DNA of 64,000 bases from Pseudomonas wuhanensis. GTDB taxonomy: Bacteria; Pseudomonadota; Gammaproteobacteria; Pseudomonadales; Pseudomonadaceae. Numbering within the stretch: position 1 is the first letter of the stretch; each line of letters begins with the position of its first letter. The position numbers and the translations under genes were made by a program. This document shows, piece after piece, positions 18,651 to 25,776 of the stretch. The DNA is taken from contig NZ_CP117430.1 in the NCBI RefSeq assembly GCF_030687395.1, positions 2,108,001 through 2,172,000 on the forward strand, read 5' to 3'. A model generated the notes under the pieces. That model ran no database searches and was not told where the DNA came from. It worked only from the letters and a program-made list of their open reading frames with translations.

Positions 18651-18958
18651 GACGCCAATCCTTCTAATAAAGTAGGGCAGACGTTACCCACCGCCGTAGA
18701 CCAGGTAAAGCGCCGTGAGTGACCGCCCGGTCACCCTTTTCCCCGCCCGGCAAGCGTTGCCGGCCACGCCAGCCGCGCATTCCCCTCTATATAGAAGAGG
18801 GCGCGAAGCCGGAGATTGGCGGGTTTGCCATGGCACGGCACCCACAGGAACAACTAAATCGCTAACCGCATGAAAATTCTGCAAAAAAAGTTTGCCATCA
18901 GAAAAGCTTTCGACTACATTAGCGCGCCTCGACAGACAGAACATGTTTGACGAGATAC
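18651..18958. other. Intergenic region upstream of tRNA-Ser
   Basis: This 308-base gap holds a CCCTCT/AGAGGG hairpin near 18782 and the tRNA promoter at 18892-18920. A minus-strand frame across it lacks coding character. Confidence 0.5.
18892..18920 (+). promoter_or_regulatory. Sigma70-type promoter for tRNA-Ser
   Basis: TTGCCA at 18892-18897 and TACATT at 18915-18920 are separated by an ideal 17 bases. Transcription would start near 18927, about 32 bases before the mature tRNA. Confidence 0.65.
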
Positions 18959-19048
18959 GGTGAAGTGTCCGAGTGGCTTAAGGAGCACGCCTGGAAAGTG
19001 TGTATACAAGAAATTGTATCGAGAGTTCGAATCTCTCCTTCACCGCCA
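18959..19048 (+). tRNA. tRNA-Ser(GGA)
   Basis: The 90-base sequence folds as a class II tRNA. The acceptor arm is GGTGAAG/CTTCACC, the anticodon stem CACGC/GTGTG carries loop CTGGAAA (anticodon GGA), and there is a long variable arm (TATACAAGAAATTGTATC region), a T arm GAGAG-TTCGAAT-CTCTC and an encoded CCA end. The length and variable arm are typical of serine tRNAs. Its 3' part is the prophage attachment core, so the gene is rebuilt by phage DNA after integration. It reads UCC and UCU codons. Confidence 0.96.
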
Positions 19049-19053
19049 CATTC
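19026..19053 (+). repeat. attL core
   Basis: This 28-base core runs from ttcgaatctctcc to caccgccacattc and equals 57379-57406. It covers the T loop, acceptor strand and CCA of tRNA-Ser plus five bases beyond. Similarity continues imperfectly through the following tRNA terminator hairpin. Confidence 0.93.
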
Positions 19054-19062
19054 TGCAAACAC

Positions 19063-19105
19063 AAACCCCTGATTTTCTTAGAGAAAGTCGGGGGTTTGTG
19101 GTTTT
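19063..19105 (+). terminator. Terminator after tRNA-Ser (phage-borne copy)
   Basis: The hairpin aaacccctgattttctt / aaagtcgggggttt is followed by gtggtttttt. A closely related hairpin occurs after the attR core at 57415, so the phage carries its own version of the tRNA terminator. Confidence 0.8.
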
Positions 19106-19370
19106 TTGCGTCTGAAAAAGGGCCATATGGGAACAATATGGGAACACGGCCTGCATTTATGAGATTTTTCTCAATCCCCGGAGTGAAAGCAAACCGACTG
19201 TTTTCAACAGAATTGACCAAAAGAAGCCATTGGCTCGGCCTAGAATGCTAGCCAGGTCCGCTTTTCGCTCTTGTTTCTGTGTGTATCACCAGGTCGGTTA
19301 CGCGATATCTACCTAGCTTGTCCCCAAGGGAGGGGAGTTTGCTGCTGCGGTTTCGCGAGTGATGCTCCTG

Positions 19371-19397
19371 ACCCAACCCAACCCAACCCAACCCAAC
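19371..19397. repeat. Five tandem ACCCA units
   Basis: Five perfect pentanucleotide units followed by AC lie in the non-coding left end of the prophage. Such a tract is prone to slippage; no function is apparent. Confidence 0.8.
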
Positions 19398-19567
19398 ATG
19401 AATTGATTTGAGGAACAAAGCCGAGTAGATGCCAGGCTAGTCGGTAATGGGATAGTGCACGAGACGGTCTACACTCAATGCTGGTAACCACCCGGGATGG
19501 TCAGCGCCGCCAAGTAATGGTGTTTGGTTAAATCTCCCTCAGTCGTTCCATCGATATGGAGTGGAGC

Positions 19568-20032
19568 ATGAATATAGAGTTTATTAAGTTCAAAGGAGAA
19601 TTGGGAAAATTTTGCGATCAGGATTACTGCGCCAAGATTCTTGACGTCGTTTCATTTTATGAGGAAAGGATTCTCCGTTTTTACGAAAAAGTTAGAATAG
19701 ATGAATTGAACGAGGTTCGGCTAGGCTTCGTCGATATGACTGGTATCGTTAATAATGCATCCTTGAAGAGGAATAATGAAGATCACGGCATGTTCCTGAT
19801 TAGATTGACATTTGATTGTAATGATGACATTTCGCTTATAATTGCCCATGAACTGTGCCACATGATGCAATTCTTGTCCGGATGGATGGACAGTGCATCT
19901 GATGATCCAGATGTTGTAATTTGGAAGGGCGAAATATTTAGAAAGAGCAACCTTGGTCCCCTAAATATGCCTTGGGAGAAAGATGCAAAGAAAAATTCGT
20001 TTTCCTTGTGGCGGGAATATGATGGGTGGTAG
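19568..20032 (+). CDS. HExxH metallopeptidase-like accessory protein
   Basis: This 154-residue protein has a zinc-binding H94-E95-L-C-H98 motif in 'LIIAHELCHMMQFLSG'. A likely third ligand is E137 in 'MPWEKDA', an arrangement seen in small phage and plasmid metallopeptidase-like proteins. No signal peptide is present, so it is cytosolic. The ATG at 19568 has GGAG six bases upstream; the ATG 12 bases earlier has none. Codon use is AT-rich compared with the phage core, indicating separate acquisition. It is followed 53 bases later by an unknown gene, probably co-transcribed. The substrate is unknown. Confidence 0.7.
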   Translation: MNIEFIKFKGELGKFCDQDYCAKILDVVSFYEERILRFYEKVRIDELNEVRLGFVDMTGIVNNASLKRNNEDHGMFLIRLTFDCNDDISLIIAHELCHMMQFLSGWMDSASDDPDVVIWKGEIFRKSNLGPLNMPWEKDAKKNSFSLWREYDGW

Positions 20033-20085
20033 GAGGCATTGAGGCCTGCAATAGAGACTTACGCATTGGTAAAGGAAAAGCACAA

Positions 20086-20511
20086 ATGACTACTAATACG
20101 GTAACGGCGAAGACAGTGGAGTCCTTCAAAAGCGGTCTGGGCGGTGCCCGGTTCGCCCAGCTATTTGCGATACTTGAGGAAAACGGGCTCCGGCCGCTCG
20201 GTAAATCGAATACAGGCACACTGCTGTTCCAGGCCATTGACAACGACGGCACTGCGCATGATGTATTGGCGTTCCGACGTGAACCCGTCTCTGTCCTTTC
20301 GTTCCCAAAGTCCTACTGGCTTTCTCGCAAAGAACTGCGTAGCAGCTTATGCGGGGCGTTTGAGCCCAATGAGCAACCAACTGCGATTCCTGGTGTAGGT
20401 TCGAACTCGAATGAGTCTGCCGGCCAAGTAGCGATCAACAAAAACACCCTAGAGCGCGTGAAGGAACTTTGCGTCGAGGTATGTAATCGTGTGATTTCGA
20501 CTCACGGCTGA
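20086..20511 (+). CDS. Unknown protein paired with the metallopeptidase-like gene
   Basis: I do not recognise this 141-residue protein. It begins MTTNTVTAKTVESFKSGLGGARFAQLFAIL, has a central 'GKSNTGTLLFQAIDNDG' strand-rich part and a polar linker around residues 92-112, and ends in a helix. The start at 20086 has AAAGGAA upstream. It lies 53 bases after the HExxH gene on the same strand, so the two probably form a unit; whether it is a substrate, an inhibitor or unrelated cannot be told. Confidence 0.6.
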   Translation: MTTNTVTAKTVESFKSGLGGARFAQLFAILEENGLRPLGKSNTGTLLFQAIDNDGTAHDVLAFRREPVSVLSFPKSYWLSRKELRSSLCGAFEPNEQPTAIPGVGSNSNESAGQVAINKNTLERVKELCVEVCNRVISTHG

Positions 20512-20694
20512 GCGCAATTCTTTTGATCTAAATGAATTGATCCTGATTTTATAGACACCACGATTGGCCTGTTTGGGGTGAAAGTAGCCAGTGACAGCTT
20601 CATCAGTTGACCATACTCCAATCAACCTATTGCAGGTTCCAATTGGGGGCACTGTTGCTGCTATGCTTGGGCTTTCTCGAAAGGAGTCGACACC

Positions 20695-20910
20695 ATGCGA
20701 AGCGATTATTCACTGTCGGATGTACTGGAAAGGTTGTTCGAAAACCAGCAGGCCCTAGAGGCGGCAATTATGGAGTTGACCCTGCTGATCGAGGCGCAAG
20801 GGGTACAGGAAGTGGGCGGGAATGTCCGTGGCGCACTGTGGACCATGGGTGAAAACGCCGGCCATATCAAACAAGGCCTGGCTCGATTGAAGAAATTGGA
20901 CATCGGCTAA
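20695..20910 (+). CDS. Small prophage-type protein
   Basis: This 71-residue helical protein begins MRSDYSLSDVLERLFENQQALEAAIMELT and ends 'GENAGHIKQGLARLKKLD'. It resembles short uncharacterised proteins that recur in Pseudomonas prophages. An excellent AAAGGAGT site precedes the ATG. No membrane segment is seen and its function is unknown. Confidence 0.7.
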   Translation: MRSDYSLSDVLERLFENQQALEAAIMELTLLIEAQGVQEVGGNVRGALWTMGENAGHIKQGLARLKKLDIG

Positions 20911-20997
20911 CCGAATGTACACCAAGGGCCCGTCAACAGTCATGTCGAGGTGAATTCGGTTAGCCAGTCCAGTTCACCTCACAGTCAGCTATCGGCG

Positions 20998-21157
20998 AGG
21001 CTGTGTAAAAACGTTTTAGAACACGTTTGACAGTCGGGGCTGGAACACAAAAATCGCGCTCCTACGTAAATTTCTGGTCTGCTGATTACACAAGCACCAG
21101 AAGATTTTACGTAGCAACGCAGACTTCAAAACGGCACATGCATTTTTACACACTCTG
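20998..21157. repeat. MITE-like element or IS remnant with nested inverted repeats
   Basis: Outer inverted repeats TGTGTAAAAA (21002-21011) and TTTTTACACA (21143-21152) enclose an inner pair, CTACGTAAATTTCTGGT (21062-21078) and its near complement at 21096-21114. The total is about 160 bases with no transposase. The ends resemble termini of Pseudomonas insertion sequences, so it is either a non-autonomous element or the leftover of one. It lies just before the stop of the nuclease gene. Confidence 0.55.
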
Positions 21158-21180
21158 CACCAAAAGCAGTCGTACGTTGC

Positions 21181-22173
21181 TTAGTCCAAAGGTACGCACA
21201 GATAGCTCAACGGCAAGACAAACTTGCTCTGCAGTAAATCTAAATATTTCGCATCGTCACCGTATAAGGGCTTTCGTCCCACAGCAACCAAACTGATCTT
21301 TTTTTTGCGCACTTGAGTATGGTAGGCGTATTCGAGTAACTGCCCGATAGCTTGCCGCAGGACGGTGCGAGGCAACAGATCTGACTTAATCTCATAGAGG
21401 ATGAGCGCATCCTGGGTCTCTACAGTTATATCGATGTATTCACGCTCCGCACGAACGATGTCGGTTGGATAATCTTTCTTCAGCTGCTCGAGTAGTTTCT
21501 TCTGCATCCTTGTATGCTCAGCTGTGCGCTGATAAGTCACCGTCCTGGTGGTAGGTTTGATCTTGGGGATAGTGATCCAGTCCTTGCCATTAGGTTTCCG
21601 TCGCCCTCCAGGCGTTTGGTCACCCTGGACAACCACAGAATAGAGCTGATAGCGCTTGCACCGCTCTATGATTGGATCGCCGGGTTTCGAGTACTCATCA
21701 ACGTCGTAAAGCGTGACGTTATCCAACCGAAATCGAATGTTGAATACGTATGGGGCATACTCGTCATGCCCCAAGTCCTCTGGATTGCGACCAAGCTGGA
21801 TAATCTCTTCACACATCTCTTGAAGCCAGCCATTTCTTTGGAACAATGCGAGCGCATCTTGCGCTTGACGGTCGGTAAGGCATTCCACTTCTCGAATTTC
21901 ACCTACGTACCGACGTTTCGCTTTTGGCTCAATGCTGAAGAGGTGCAGATCGAATGGCTGCGCGTCCTTGAGCAGTCTATTGCGGCTTTTGTTCACGCCT
22001 TGCACGAAGGCGTAACGCCAACCATCAACGATCCAATCATCTCGGAACAACCATTCCTCATGGCCGAACCCGAATTTGCTTGTATAGGAGCTTTTCACCT
22101 CTTTGGCCTGCGCTACGCCTGAAGGCTTCTTCCAGTTGTCCGTGTTGTAACAAAGCCTCGTTAGATACTTCAT
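21181..22173 (-). CDS. PD-(D/E)XK nuclease-like protein
   Basis: This 330-residue protein (from MKYLTRLCYN) appears to have two parts. The N-terminal 150 residues contain 'HEEWLFRDDWIVDGWRYAF' and 'RYVGEIREVECLT', reminiscent of a base- or modification-reading domain. The C-terminal part has a restriction-endonuclease-like core with D248, then E261-I-K263 in 'YIDITVETQDALILYEIK', and 'RQAIGQLLEYAYH', where the Gln is typical of the fold. Such proteins often cut foreign or modified DNA. It is alone on the minus strand in the attL accessory islet. The start at 22173 is chosen over one 15 bases upstream by analogy only. Confidence 0.7.
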   Translation of the reverse strand: MKYLTRLCYNTDNWKKPSGVAQAKEVKSSYTSKFGFGHEEWLFRDDWIVDGWRYAFVQGVNKSRNRLLKDAQPFDLHLFSIEPKAKRRYVGEIREVECLTDRQAQDALALFQRNGWLQEMCEEIIQLGRNPEDLGHDEYAPYVFNIRFRLDNVTLYDVDEYSKPGDPIIERCKRYQLYSVVVQGDQTPGGRRKPNGKDWITIPKIKPTTRTVTYQRTAEHTRMQKKLLEQLKKDYPTDIVRAEREYIDITVETQDALILYEIKSDLLPRTVLRQAIGQLLEYAYHTQVRKKKISLVAVGRKPLYGDDAKYLDLLQSKFVLPLSYLCVPLD

Positions 22174-22436
22174 CGCCGCTTCCTGCATGAGGGATATCAG
22201 ATGGAAGTCACTTTATAGCTCGCTGAGATTTGTAGCCAGCGACGAGCCGCATAACTCATTCAACAGCTCGTCGGTTTGCTAGGCATCTTCACCGGCCGGG
22301 TCGAAAGCTGTCGGCCAGCTCCAGAGGGCAAAATTGCGAATCTACAGCTATGCTGCTGCAACTTACATCTCTCAAGCTTGATTTTTATCTGATGAATGTG
22401 TGCCCTCTCTAACGTTGACTTGGAAATGGAAATCAA

Positions 22437-23303
22437 ATGAAAACGATACGAAATCAGATACTTGGCACTTTGGTGTTGGCTACTCTTCTGGGCGGTTGCA
22501 CAGGCATGAGGTTCCGAGACGCCGTCGTCAATCAACCGCTTCCGCAGGACTGGGAGGGTAGAGTCTTGATGAATAACCCAGCAGACTTCAGATATTATAT
22601 GAAGGAGAACATTGGGCTCCTCGTAACACCCAACAGCGATAAGACATACAGCGTAATCAGCAAGCCAATTACTCCAAATGCATTCACCGCACGGGAGGAT
22701 ACCATCAAAGATGGATCAATCTACAGTTCGCGGATTACCTCTGCAGCCTCAGTTAAAGGTGGCTATTTAACTTTTGCTACCAAGTTTTCTTCTAGTGAGG
22801 CAGTTAACTACCAAATCGTTGATGTTTCGCGTGCAGATATACCTTGGGCTCAATTCCCAGACACAAAAATTCGTAAAGCTGCTGCGCAGGCGAATCCGAC
22901 TGGGATGAAGCGCTTGTGGATTCAGAGTTTGATACTATCCCGCATCGTCAAGAATTCCGCAGCAAAAGTAGAGTGCGATATCTCTGGCGCGGGACCAGCG
23001 TTTCAAGTTGGGGCAACATGTTTTAATGAAAGTGATTCAGTCTCAAATGACTGGGCAATCGCTGCTGTTTTGTTTGATATTGATAAATACGTGGCCGAAA
23101 ATCCCGCAGGTGTTCCTGCGTTGGGATCGCCAGCTGCATTTTCGGTAAAATCGCAGCCTGGCGAATCGGTTGCCAATCAAATCTCAAAAGTTTTTGAGTT
23201 TCTTGGGAAACAAACGAAGAAAATTAATGGAAAGCCTACGCTTCCTGAATACATAAGTGCCGAAACGCAAGGCTATACCCTTACTAATTTCCAGAGGGAG
23301 TAG
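22437..23303 (+). CDS. Lipoprotein of unknown function
   Basis: The 288-residue product begins MKTIRNQILGTLVLATLLGGC, a signal peptide with lipobox LGGC (Cys21), so it should be anchored in a membrane facing the periplasm. The mature part is beta-rich with no known domain. The gene is monocistronic with a strong terminator at 23340 and AT-richer than the phage core. As a lysogenic-conversion gene it could alter the host envelope, for example by superinfection exclusion, but this is inference from location and export only. Confidence 0.7.
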   Translation: MKTIRNQILGTLVLATLLGGCTGMRFRDAVVNQPLPQDWEGRVLMNNPADFRYYMKENIGLLVTPNSDKTYSVISKPITPNAFTAREDTIKDGSIYSSRITSAASVKGGYLTFATKFSSSEAVNYQIVDVSRADIPWAQFPDTKIRKAAAQANPTGMKRLWIQSLILSRIVKNSAAKVECDISGAGPAFQVGATCFNESDSVSNDWAIAAVLFDIDKYVAENPAGVPALGSPAAFSVKSQPGESVANQISKVFEFLGKQTKKINGKPTLPEYISAETQGYTLTNFQRE

Positions 23304-23339
23304 TCATTCTTCCAGAATGGTAATTAGTTAGCACGGCCA

Positions 23340-23372
23340 AAATAAGAGGAGCCTTGCTCCTCTTATTTCGTT
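23340..23372 (+). terminator. Terminator after the lipoprotein gene
   Basis: A perfect hairpin (AAATAAGAGGAGC, loop CTT, GCTCCTCTTATTT) is followed by cgtttt. It starts 36 bases past the lipoprotein stop codon. Confidence 0.85.
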
Positions 23373-23536
23373 TTCAATAGGCATACGCCATGGGTTGGGA
23401 TGTAAATAGCTATTGGTTTCTTAGACACATCGAAACGTCTCCGATTAGCGGTATCGTACTGAATCCCAAAAGGCAGCTTTGGGTCCAAGCTGTATGAAAA
23501 CACATGCGCTGTTTTGAAGTCTGCGTTCCGATTCAT
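23363..23536 (-). pseudogene. Small ORF, possibly the tail of a larger lost gene
   Basis: A 57-residue frame on the minus strand starts MNRNADFKTAHVFSYSLDPKLPFG and contains a protein-like stretch 'YDTANRRRFDVSKKPIAIYI'. The reading frame stays open about 90 bases further upstream without a start codon and there encodes 'YCRRSCQPDQKQF', which reads like authentic protein. That suggests the 3' end of a longer gene cut off during recombination beside the integrase. It may alternatively be a small intact gene with a weak ribosome binding site. Confidence 0.4.
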
Positions 23537-23645
23537 AAACTGCTTTTGATCTGGCTGGCATGAACGTCTGCAATAGGTTGTGGATTCAACCGGTCTTGGT
23601 TGCCCTCGTTGCCCGAAATTGTCCTCGCGTTACATGCCCGGTGGT

Positions 23646-24812
23646 CTACAGCTTTAGAGCGTGTTGTAGGATGCCAACGACGTCCGGACCATCCTCGTTG
23701 ATCCAGGTCCCGTAGTGCTGCCGAATCATGTTCCCATTCGTATGCCCCATCTGCTCAGCGATCCAATCGATTGAAGCCACCCCCGTGGTCAGCAACTGAC
23801 TGGCATAGGTATGGCGACACTGGCCCGGCCCGCGATACCGAACCCCAGCCGCGTTCAAGTGCGTCTTGAAAAACCGATCCCGCACAACAAAATCGCTCAC
23901 ATGCGGCAGTCCGCTTTTGCTGTTCAAAAAGACAAAGTGCAATTTGTGCTGCCGCACCGTCTTGTTATCCCGTTCAACGATGTCGACCGTCTCCGCTTTT
24001 TTCTTCTGGTTGATCGCATCGATCTTACGTAGTGCATCCCATGCTGGCTCCAGCAGCCGAACCTTCCGCGTAGAGCGCCGAGTTTTAGTTACACGATATG
24101 CCCCGCGCACTTTCGATCGGCGGAAAATCACCGTTCCTCGCTCCAGGTCGACATCCTCCCAAGCCAAGGCAATAGTTTCCGAAACCCGCGGCCCGGCCCA
24201 AATCATGAACTGCACCATCAAAAGCTCCTGCGTGCGGCTGGTCGGCGTTTCCAGGATCTGTTTGATTTCTGCCCTGGTGAATGGGTCAGGAGCTTCCGGA
24301 TCAGGCAGGCGGACGAACAGCCCCTCAGTCGGGTCATGAGCCACCTTCTTACGAGTGCGATACAGCCTGAAGACTTGGCGCACGTTGCTGATGATGTCGC
24401 GAATGGTCTTGTTCTTGAGCCTCTTCGAGAGTGTGTCCTGCACCCACTCCTGCAAATCCAAATGATCAATCTGGTCGATCTGAACTTTGCCCCAGCGCGG
24501 CCGCACATGAACCTCTGCCTTGTTCGCATAACCCCGATAGGAAGTGGCGGCAACGCTGTTGTGCTTGATCTTCAGCCACAAATCCAAGTAATGGCCGAAG
24601 GTGTTTTCGACCAGTCTGGGCGAGTTGGGAAAATGCCGGCTGTAGTCAAAGGTGCCAGCCTGTATCTCGTATTCGATGATGTTCACCAGGCGTGCTGCAT
24701 GCTCCCGGTTGGCCGCTGTGTTGCCGCCGGGTACAAGCTCCCGGCACAATTCGCCATTGAAACGAAAATAGACCCGTACTGAATTGCCACGGGCCTCTAC
24801 GCCATCTGCCAT
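23646..24812 (-). CDS. int: Tyrosine recombinase, prophage integrase
   Basis: This 388-residue protein catalyses site-specific recombination between phage and the tRNA-Ser site. The N-terminal DUF3596-like part ('GNSVRVYFRFNGELCRELVPGG') and a SAM-like core-binding domain ('TFGHYLDLWLKIK') precede the catalytic domain. Catalytic residues are R209 (GPRVSE), R333 (QCRHTYAS), H357 (QMGHTNG) and Y367 (RQHYGTW). I chose the ATG giving MADGVEARGNS; a 27-codon extension lacks family similarity. Unusually for a tRNA-site prophage, 4.6 kb of accessory genes separate it from attL. Confidence 0.93.
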   Translation of the reverse strand: MADGVEARGNSVRVYFRFNGELCRELVPGGNTAANREHAARLVNIIEYEIQAGTFDYSRHFPNSPRLVENTFGHYLDLWLKIKHNSVAATSYRGYANKAEVHVRPRWGKVQIDQIDHLDLQEWVQDTLSKRLKNKTIRDIISNVRQVFRLYRTRKKVAHDPTEGLFVRLPDPEAPDPFTRAEIKQILETPTSRTQELLMVQFMIWAGPRVSETIALAWEDVDLERGTVIFRRSKVRGAYRVTKTRRSTRKVRLLEPAWDALRKIDAINQKKKAETVDIVERDNKTVRQHKLHFVFLNSKSGLPHVSDFVVRDRFFKTHLNAAGVRYRGPGQCRHTYASQLLTTGVASIDWIAEQMGHTNGNMIRQHYGTWINEDGPDVVGILQHALKL

Positions 24813-24862
24813 GTGCGTCCCCACGCAATGTATTGAACAACCGACCAGCTTTCTGGAAGAAG

Positions 24863-24890
24863 AAAGGCCCGTTACCGGGCCTTTCGGGGT
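24863..24890 (-). terminator. Hairpin upstream of integrase
   Basis: The hairpin AAAGGCCCG / CGGGCCTTT with loop ttac lies between the early minus-strand operon and int. It may terminate early transcription before it reaches the integrase. Confidence 0.7.
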
Positions 24891-24903
24891 CAAGTGTTGC
24901 CGA

Positions 24904-25113
24904 TCATTCCTGGCGAAGTAACCAGAACAATCCGGCGCTTTTTCTAGGTCTTGGCGCTATCCCGGCGTGTTCTTCTTCAGCCCTACGTCGTGCGTTGATC
25001 GCTTGGCGCGCTTTGCTGCACTTCCTGTGGTTGCCATGGGCGCGGGATTTGCCGCATTGGTCGCAGAGGCCTGTAAGCTCGAGGTTCCAGGGGAAGGATT
25101 TCCCGTTGTTCAT
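24904..25113 (-). CDS. Small Zn-finger-like phage protein
   Basis: This 69-residue basic protein contains the pattern C-DQ-C-(13)-C in 'LCDQCGKSRAHGNHRKCSKARQAI', with interspersed histidines that could bind zinc. The C-terminal half is Arg-rich. It overlaps the upstream gene by four bases (ATGA), so the two are translationally coupled. A nucleic-acid-binding role is plausible but unproven. Confidence 0.7.
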   Translation of the reverse strand: MNNGKSFPWNLELTGLCDQCGKSRAHGNHRKCSKARQAINARRRAEEEHAGIAPRPRKSAGLFWLLRQE

Positions 25114-25376
25114 TCCGCATCCCCCAACAGAGCACGGGTCAGGGCATTGCGTTGGCCTTTGCGAGTGAGCTTATTCAACGGTTGCACACTGCTGCGACCG
25201 TTACGGGATTTTACGGTGGCCACATGGTCATTGATTACAGCGATTTTTCCTTCGCGAACGCTGAAGCTAACGCTATTCCCGGTACTGCGACCAATGACAT
25301 AGGTAACGTCATCCCCGACTTTCAAGACGTTCGTGGTAGCCTCTGTGCCGCTGCTGCTTGGGTGTTGTGCTTGCAT
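25110..25376 (-). CDS. Small phage protein
   Basis: This 88-residue protein begins MQAQHPSSSGTEATTNVLKVGDDVTYVIGRS. A small beta-barrel-like core 'VGDDVTYVIGRS..NSVSFSVREGKIAVINDHVATVKSRNGR' suggests an SH3-like fold, followed by a basic tail. Its leader (AGGAGCAGCACC before ATGCAA) is identical to that of the gene at 25454. The function is unknown. Confidence 0.7.
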   Translation of the reverse strand: MQAQHPSSSGTEATTNVLKVGDDVTYVIGRSTGNSVSFSVREGKIAVINDHVATVKSRNGRSSVQPLNKLTRKGQRNALTRALLGDAE

Positions 25377-25453
25377 GGTGCTGCTCCTTGGTGGTGGTCG
25401 GTGTCGGGGAGGTGCAACTCCTCGACACCACTTTCAATTTCCTGCGACTGGCA

Positions 25454-25750
25454 TCAACTGGCTTTTCGCACCAGGTGAACAATCAAGTCGTCGTATTGCG
25501 TGTCCTCTTCGACGGTTGATTGCCATTCCAGAACCGCATCGATCTGTTGGCGCGTGCAGTCGTCAACCAGTAGCGTTCGCTGCCCTTTGTGAACCCTCAC
25601 TTCCATAATTCGAAGCAGTCCGGATGCCGCGTAAGATTCCGCATGGATGATGCTGGCATCCTTTCCTTTGCCTAAAAGCGCGGCTTCAATCGTCCGCAAC
25701 TTGGTTGTTTTGCCGGTAGCCATGTCGCCGGTGATCACTTGGATTTGCAT
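25454..25750 (-). CDS. Small P-loop NTPase-like protein
   Basis: This 98-residue protein begins MQIQVITGDMATGKTTKLRTIE. The segment GDMATGKT is a Walker A motif and 'RTLLVDDC' a Walker B candidate. It is too short for a complete helicase and looks like a minimal P-loop domain. It sits immediately downstream of the primase-helicase gene in the early operon, suggesting a role in replication. The ATG at 25750 is preferred because AGGAG precedes it; an upstream start overlaps the primase gene. Confidence 0.72.
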   Translation of the reverse strand: MQIQVITGDMATGKTTKLRTIEAALLGKGKDASIIHAESYAASGLLRIMEVRVHKGQRTLLVDDCTRQQIDAVLEWQSTVEEDTQYDDLIVHLVRKAS

Positions 25751-25776
25751 GGTGCTGCTCCTGTGGTTACTGCGGT

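Larger units (their letters stand above)
19049..19567. other. Non-coding left end of the prophage
   Basis: This 519-base region contains the tRNA terminator, a run 'catatgggaacaatatgggaacacgg' that partly resembles 'ccatgggaacgccatgggaatac' near attR, and five tandem ACCCA units at 19371-19395. I see no convincing gene. The ribosome binding site GGAG (19558-19561) of the next gene lies at its right end. Confidence 0.5.

Noticed and set aside
18684..18944. Minus-strand frame upstream of tRNA-Ser
   Set aside because: It runs over the tRNA promoter and a hairpin and has no ribosome binding site.
19371..19397. CRISPR or telomere-like repeat
   Set aside because: Only five pentanucleotide units without spacers; a simple sequence tract.
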